Shown in pieces: positions 58,829 through 64,000 of a stretch of 64,000 nt of DNA (position 1 is the stretch's first letter; the number at the start of each line of letters is the position of its first letter). Source of the stretch: Neostapfia colusana. Lineage: Eukaryota; Streptophyta; Magnoliopsida; Poales; Poaceae. The stretch covers positions 92,820,622 to 92,884,621 of the forward strand of contig JASWHV010000005.1 in the NCBI GenBank assembly GCA_030760725.1, in the 5' to 3' direction. The notes beneath the pieces are model-generated. The model made no database searches and was not told where the DNA came from. It was given only the letters and a program-made list of their open reading frames with translations. Position numbers and translations under genes: made by a program.

Positions 58829-60301
58829 TCGCTTGAGGTTTAACGCACTACAAAGGTCATCTTTTTCAAAAATCCAGTGAGGAACGAGTTAGTAGCCCGT
58901 ATAAGGATGTTATTAGTATATAGAAAGTGGCATATTGACCTATTTGTTATGTCAGAAAATCGTGTATCTCGGGACGTTTATGTCTTGGGGGGTACACGTA
59001 AGCGCTGTCCACCAGTGCGCACAAGCTGAAGGGTGGAGCCCCACGGGTGGCAGGTAACCCGACCCGATTTAGTATCCTCTACGACTCTTCATGTCGATTG
59101 GGGTATTCGAGCAACGTCTGTCCCTGGCGTGCGTGGTGCAACTTGGGAGACCCCGTCACGTGGTCTAAAACGTGAACACGTAACTCAAGGCGTGTTTGGC
59201 TTGAGAACATCCGGGCGAGTGATGACGGCCGGGTGTACGAACTGTATGGATTCCGGGCTTGGTGTGCAGCCGAGTCTGATGATTGATTGAGTTTCTGCAG
59301 GTAGCCTGACCATGAAACGGCAGACGTGTAGCATCCGTGTGCGAGTGACGTTTAGTGCCACTGAAAGAACGAAGCCGGCTAAGTCCGGTATAGGTTTTTC
59401 TTTGTGAGGACGTAGTACCGACATAATCTGGTGACGCGTCGACGTCACACCCAACTAAATGAACAATCTCATTTAAAACTTGAAGGTTTTGATCTAAAGT
59501 AGTAAAACTTGATGTAACTCCTTCCCTTGAACAGGATATTCAAAGTTAACAAGTTTTTAACTTATAGGTTGTTAAGGACAGAGCACTCTGTTTTCAGCTG
59601 AATTAAGGCTGAAGTTAATCAGAGGTTAGAGGTTGAGTTATTTCGAGGTTAGGGTCATATGATACATTTCTGGAAATCTTTGAAAGAGCCTTACAACTCT
59701 TCTGTTGAGGTCCAGAGGTGTTTCATCCCTTAACCACTCGAAAAATGCAGTAGAGTTGAAACTGTCCAGAAAACAGGACAGAGTAAAGACTCTCTGTAAA
59801 TTAGGTATAACTTCCTGCATAAAAATCCAAAAATAGAAAATGAGGTAGTTCTGGAAAGATTAGGAGATGGGTTACAACTTTGTAACAGAAAGTTTTGTCA
59901 GATTGAGAGCAGAATTAACTGGAATTCTTGGATCAAATCAGTACCTAAAGCAGGGAGGTGCTGTCCAGTTGTTTCCAGAAATTCTGCTAACTTTGACATC
60001 TCATAACTCTTGAACCAGGACAGATCTTAGGCCAGGCAAATACTTTCTGGAAAGCTATTGAAGTTAGCTTTAACTTTGATGTTGAGCTCCAGAATTGGTT
60101 TTGCTTTTAGCTTGGCCTAAATCAGGTTGAAATGGAAACTGGTCAGGGCTGTCATGTTGAACAGCAGATCAGCAGTCAAATTTGCTTAAAAATTTGAACT
60201 ATGTTTCCAAGTTTTATGGGTTCAATGACATGTCTTATGTTATAACTCCATAGTTTACTGTTTAAATAAATATTTGACATTTCTCAAATATATTTTTACA
60301 G
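58829..60301 (+). other. Leader of element H with conserved block and repeat-like text
   Basis: Noncoding. The first 600 bp parallel the B leader. GAGTTTCTGCAG|GTAG (59289-59304) is acceptor-like. The shared block at 59341-59425 has GAGTGACG, TTTAGTGCCAC, TTTTTCTTTGTGAGG and CGTAGTACC. From 59460 to 60240 degenerate units recur (CATAACTCTTGAACC, TTTCTGGAAAG, GAGCTCCAGA). It ends in TATATTTTTACAG directly before the next ORF. Confidence 0.7.
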
Positions 60302-60649
60302 ATGACAGCAGATAAGCAGTTGGAGAACGGGTGGGTGGTATCCCACTGTTCTCACCGTAGCGGCTATCCAGAAGCATTGAGGCGTATGCTTCAATATTTC
60401 GGGTACAACCAGATTCCGCAGTACTTCGCCAAGGAAGAAGGCGAAGAGGGGAACAAGACGTGGACGATCCATGTCAAAATCCCCACCGGACCTACGCCAC
60501 CCGGTTGGGTGCCGTTCACCGTTACGGTGAGAGGAAGACAACCGGCAGGGGTGTGGCAAGTGGCAGCCCGTGACACTATGTCACCTTTCTGCCAACTACA
60601 CATGCAGGATATGGAGGGCACTCCATACGCGCTCGTTCCGGTGGATTGA
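60302..60649 (+). CDS. Pre-gag ORF 1 of element H, dsRNA-binding-like pattern
   Basis: 115 residues, MTADKQLENGW to ALVPVD. The ATG follows TTTTTACAG with no spacer, a good 3' splice-site-like start. I do not recognise a named family. The predicted order is helix (residues 22-34, YPEALRRMLQYFG), strand (39-46), strand (53-60, TWTIHVKI), strand (71-77, PFTVTVR), helix (82-100, containing WQVAARDTM), which is the alpha-beta-beta-beta-alpha layout of a dsRNA-binding motif. The basic KKxxK of a canonical motif at helix 2 is missing, so the match is only architectural. It lies between the leader and gag on the coding strand, 93 bp before ORF 2, and is absent from A. Open and undamaged. Confidence 0.6.
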   Translation: MTADKQLENGWVVSHCSHRSGYPEALRRMLQYFGYNQIPQYFAKEEGEEGNKTWTIHVKIPTGPTPPGWVPFTVTVRGRQPAGVWQVAARDTMSPFCQLHMQDMEGTPYALVPVD

Positions 60650-60742
60650 CGGGCTCAGCATGTGTGGGAAGGGAGGTAACTAGAGGCAACGGACCTGAGT
60701 TGCCCAAGGTACAACCCCGCGGAGGTAAACCTTAGCCTCCAA

Positions 60743-61246
60743 ATGAGGGCGGGAAACACCGTGATGGACAGCCAAGCTGTCCATACAGAGCATCTCGCCA
60801 AAAAGCTCAAGGAGAGCACGAACCGTGTAGACCACTTCGAGAGTGCTCACTGCGCACTCCGCAATGTGCTCCTTCCGACGATCAAGCGACTGAATGAACA
60901 ACACAATCAGTTGCATCGTCTGAAGAAGGCGAAGAAGAAAAGCCGTGTTGACATCGCGGCGTTGCAAGAGCTGGTGCAGACCCTAACCCAGCAGAATGAG
61001 GACCTTGCTCAAGAGCGGGATGACGCTATTGAGGAAGGACAAGGCTGGGAAGAGGACTACAACCAGGCTATGGACGAGGTGCATGCTTTGCAGGACCTCG
61101 TGCCTCCGGTATTGGGCATACCGGTGGTCTTGGGCCTTCCAGCAATGGGAGAACCCGGGATGGGTGAAGAGGTGGTAGATCCAGAGCCACCAGCAGAGGT
61201 ACCGGAGGAGGACGACCCTCAGGAGGTCGAGTTCTACTCCGAGTAA
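60743..61246 (+). CDS. Pre-gag ORF 2 of element H, basic/coiled-coil protein with acidic tail
   Basis: 167 residues; a second Met at residue 8 (MDSQAVHTEHL) is an alternative start. Residues about 17-115 have heptad-like Leu spacing (HLAKKLKES, ALQELVQTLTQQNEDLAQERDD) typical of a coiled coil, with a basic patch RLKKAKKKSR near 58-67. The tail (about 140-167) is rich in Glu, Asp and Pro (EPPAEVPEEDDPQE). No Gag or enzyme motif. The in-frame upstream region is open only to a TAA near 60677, so it is a separate ORF or a separate exon. A role as an assembly or RNA-handling partner is conjecture. Confidence 0.6.
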   Translation: MRAGNTVMDSQAVHTEHLAKKLKESTNRVDHFESAHCALRNVLLPTIKRLNEQHNQLHRLKKAKKKSRVDIAALQELVQTLTQQNEDLAQERDDAIEEGQGWEEDYNQAMDEVHALQDLVPPVLGIPVVLGLPAMGEPGMGEEVVDPEPPAEVPEEDDPQEVEFYSE

Positions 61247-61518
61247 GGGGTTACAGTTGCCAAGTAGGGCAGCTAGGTTAGCGTAACCCAACTTTTGTAA
61301 TCGGTGACATGTCGTGTAGACAGTAGCGTATGTATAGGTAGTGACGACATGAGCACGACTTCTCGGAGACCCGAGAATAATGTATCTTGTATAAAGTTTA
61401 TGCTTTATCAATATATGTGAATGTTGTGCAAATTAATCATGTGTCGCTTCAATACCTACTGTTGCATATGGAATTTTAAGTAAGACATGTGCTAATCGCT
61501 GCTGTTTTAAATTTCAGA
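61247..61518 (+). other. Spacer between pre-gag ORFs and gag in element H
   Basis: Noncoding. From about 61296 it matches the A leader (CGGTGACATGTCGTG, then GACGACATGAGCACGAC). It includes a short hairpin-capable CTTCTCGGAGACCCGAG and ends AAATTTCAG|A before the gag ATG. Confidence 0.7.
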
Positions 61519-64000
61519 ATGACGCGTACTCGTGCCAACCCTGATGTTGGGGGTACTAGCCAAGGGGGAGAGACCTCCCAACAGCCTCCCTAGGATTCCT
61601 CGGGACAGCAGAAGCAACAGCAGCAACAGCAACAGCAAACACCGCCACTGCCAACGGTTACATTGGCCGACATCGTCGCGGCAATGGCGGGTTCACATCA
61701 GCAGCACACGGAGTTTCTGCAAACTCTAATTGTGAATACGTCTCGCCCAGAGAGACGTCAAGATCGTGAGGAGCGTCAACAGAGCTCCTACTCCGACTTC
61801 CTGGCGACTCATCCACCGGTATTCTCAAGGGCGGAAGAACCACTTGACGTGGACAACTGGCTCCGCGCCATAGAGATGAAGTTCGGGCTGCTCCAGATAA
61901 GTGAGCAGCGCAAGACTCAGTTCGCGGTCCAGCAGCTCCAAGGATCCGCGAGCGCGTGGTGGGCCAACTTCTGTGATTCACAGCCCACCGACCGAGTGAT
62001 GACCTGGATGGAGTTCCGGACGGCCTTCAGGGCCTATCATATACCGCCAGGTCTGATGAAGAGGAAGACACAGGAGTTTCTGCACCTGTAGCAAGGGAGC
62101 CGGAACGCGCTGGAATACTCCAGGGCATTCAACGATCTCGCGCTCTACGCATCGTATCACGCAGATACGGACGAGAAGCAGCGGGACCATTTTTACCAGG
62201 GGCTTAACCCGCTCCTGAAGGACAAGTTGGCGATGTTCAATCGCGGCAGCCTCAACGACATTATTGATGCTGCAACTGTTCAGGAGGACTCCGGCAAGGA
62301 GTTGGCGGCGGCAGAGCAAAAGCGAAGCGTGCCACAGAGCAGCGTTGAAGGAGGCGGTCCTTCCCAGAAGTTTCGTATGGTGAATCGCCCACCATCAGGT
62401 CCACGCTGGCAGCCACCACAGCGGTCAATGCCGTTCCGCAGTCGACCGTACTCGTCACCGGCATTCAGGCTGGCACTTCCAGCACCACCTCCGCAACAAC
62501 AGCAGCAGCGGACGATGCCTCGTGCGTATGCACCTCAGCAGCACATGCCGAGCTTTCGTCCCCCGAGCACAACACCAGCAGCGGCCACATGTTACAAGTG
62601 TGGTCATCCAGGACACTTCGCGAGCAGTTGCCCGGAGAGGCAAGGCGGCGGAGTGGCACCGCAGCTTCCGGGGAGGAATCAACCCCGGAACCCTACTAAT
62701 GCGCGGCGGGCAAACCCTAGGCCCAGCACCGTCCACCAGCTTGCCATAAAGGACGTGCCGGAGGGTGAGCCAATCCTTGCGGGTATGATCCAACTCCACC
62801 AGCATCCCGCTATAGTACTATTTGATTCAGGCGCCACGCATAGCTTCATTAGCCAAGCTTTCATTGATAAGTATAGCTTGCAAATACTACCCACCGATAG
62901 TCCTTATGTGATCTGTTCACCGGGTGGGAAAATTTCAGCAAGCAGGATGGTCCGAAAAGCGCCATCGTGCTTAGAGGGTAGAGTCTACCCTACGTCTCTC
63001 ATAATCTTAGAGGGACAAAAGGTCGATGTCATCTTAGGGATGTCGTGGTTAACCCGCCACGGCGCTGTTTTAGACACCGTCCTTCGAGTGGAGCACATGA
63101 ACTCAGAAGTGCACCAGTCTCACTCATTATTTCTGGACAGTCCAGAAATAAAACTTCCAAGTGTCTATCAAGCCACAACCATTAGATTGGAAGATATACC
63201 AGTGGTCCGAGAGTTCCCTGACATATTCCCGGATGATTTGCCTGGGATGCCGCCCGATAGAGAGGTGGAGTTCAAGATTGAACTTGCACCGAGAACCATG
63301 CCAATATCCCGAAGGCCGTACAAGATGGCGCCCAAGGAGTTGGCTGAACTGAAGACTCAGCTCACGGACCTTCTGAAGAAGGGTTTTATTAGGCCGAGCT
63401 CCTCGCCATGGGGCTGTTCGGCATTATTTGTCAAGAAGAAGGATGAGACGTTGCAGCTTTGCGTGGACTATCGTCCATTAAATGCCGTAACCATCAAGAA
63501 CAAGTACCCGTTGCCACAGATCGACATGTTGTTTGATCAGTTGGTCGAAGCAAATATCTTTTCCAAGATGGATTTAAGATCCGGGTACCATCAGATTAAG
63601 ATAAGGGCTGAGGACATCCCAAAGACAGCTTTCTCGACAAGGTACGGACTTTATGAGTACCAGGTCATGTCCTTCGGCCTCACCAATGCTCCAGCTTACT
63701 TCATGTACTTGATGAACTCGGTATTCATGCCAGAGCTGGACAAGTTTGTCGTGGTCTTCATCGACGACATCCTGGTATATTCCAAGTCGGAGGAAGATTA
63801 CAAGAAACATCTGCGTATAGTCTTGCAACGGCTGCGGGATCACAAGCTATACGCGAAATTCAGCAAATGCGAGTTTTGGATATCGCAAGTGCCTTTTCTC
63901 GGGCATATCATCTCAGCGGAGGGTATCGCTGTGGACCCGAGCAAGATTACTCAAGTGCTGAATTGGAAATCCCCGAGAACTTTTACGAGGTACGGAGTTT
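61519..64000 (+). pseudogene. Element H gag-protease-RT (continues past the window)
   Basis: Starts at ATG 61519 (MTRTRANPDVGG). One frame runs through Gag (SAWWANF), zinc knuckle at about residue 358 (CYKCGHPGHFASSC), protease at about 436 (LFDSGATHSFIS, then VILGMSWL, complete unlike A) and RT (KMDLRSGYHQ, MSFGLTNAP, FIDD at about 748-749). Stops: TAG at 61591-61593 (a Lys codon in A) and TAG at 62089-62091 (a Gln codon in A; CAG to TAG). Near 63981 one base is missing relative to A and B, shifting frame in RT. RNase H and integrase lie beyond 64000. Confidence 0.93.

Larger units (their letters stand above)
49184..64000 (-). mobile_element. Element G: A-family chromovirus, interrupted by H, runs off the window
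   Basis: Minus-strand element whose 3' LTR (49184-53102), polypurine tract and integrase (53173 upward) are visible. At 54766 it is interrupted by H on the opposite strand; its RT, gag and 5' LTR should follow H outside the window. The left target duplication should be GAGCG (49179-49183). The last bases before H (CCAGGATGATAATGGA) match the A pol sequence at 9142-9156, showing that G is cut inside the coding region. Confidence 0.88.
54767..64000 (+). mobile_element. Element H: A-family chromovirus with extra pre-gag ORFs, 3' part outside window
   Basis: Plus-strand element inserted in G (five bases before it, ATGGA 54762-54766, should be the duplication). 5' LTR 54767-58813, Met-tRNA primer site, leader, two accessory ORFs, then gag-protease-RT running off the end. 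The polyprotein has two amber stops and one frameshift near 63981, otherwise it is well kept. H is younger than G. Confidence 0.93.

Noticed and set aside
58817..58831. Met-tRNA-like sequences (TGGTATCAGAGC) as possible tRNA gene fragments
   Set aside because: Only about 12-15 bases, always 3-4 bases from an LTR end: primer binding sites, not tRNA genes.
1..64000. Host protein-coding genes, rRNA, CRISPR-like arrays or DNA transposons
   Set aside because: None found: all recognisable coding motifs belong to gag-pol or element accessory ORFs, and no regular spacer arrays or terminal inverted repeats of DNA transposons were seen. Short MITE-like elements could be missed by eye.

Overview
The window looks like a heterochromatic block of a grass (Poaceae) genome. 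I see no host gene, tRNA or rRNA in it. Essentially every base belongs to nested LTR retrotransposons of the Ty3/gypsy chromovirus type (gag, protease, RT, RNase H, integrase, C-terminal chromodomain). These best fit the Tekay/Del lineage because of their very long LTRs (about 3.7-4.3 kb) and Met-tRNA primer binding sites. The grass assignment is inferred from element type and GC-rich LTR cores; the species cannot be named from this sequence.

Left half. Bases 1-708 are the end of one LTR (element I) lying in the long LTR of element C (709-3577, resuming at 30945-31639). Element A (minus strand, 3578-30939, 5-bp duplication GCGAC) is inserted in the C LTR. Element B (minus strand, 10521-25139, duplication ATGAG) is inserted in A between its protease and RT coding parts. 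B is the best-preserved element: its 1498-codon gag-pol frame is broken by only two stop codons. At 31640-31703 the 3' ends of C (minus) and of another element D (plus) meet tail to tail and share one 17-bp palindrome.

Right half. Element E (plus, starting 32281) lies in the D LTR and is the oldest and most damaged element. Its 3' LTR was hit twice: by a solo LTR F (43576-47711, duplication GTGGA) and by element G (minus, from 49184). G was in turn interrupted in its pol region by element H (plus, from 54767), which runs off the window. G and H belong to the same family as A, so their LTRs form an inverted repeat with arms of about 4 kb.

Main points of interest. (1) The LTRs of the A/G/H family and of E appear to contain a small spliced gene of three exons. 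Both junctions keep frame (phase 1), the second intron has a GC donor, and the C-terminal exon is acidic; the structure recurs in several copies. (2) H carries two extra ORFs before gag: one with a predicted dsRNA-binding-like alpha-beta-beta-beta-alpha order, and one basic/coiled-coil protein with an acidic tail. This 2.4-kb module is absent from A. (3) All gag starts sit directly after a 3' splice-site-like sequence, and the leaders of B, E and H share a conserved block holding a GTGAGG donor-like site. Together these suggest that transcripts of these elements are extensively spliced. All splicing claims are inferences from sequence.
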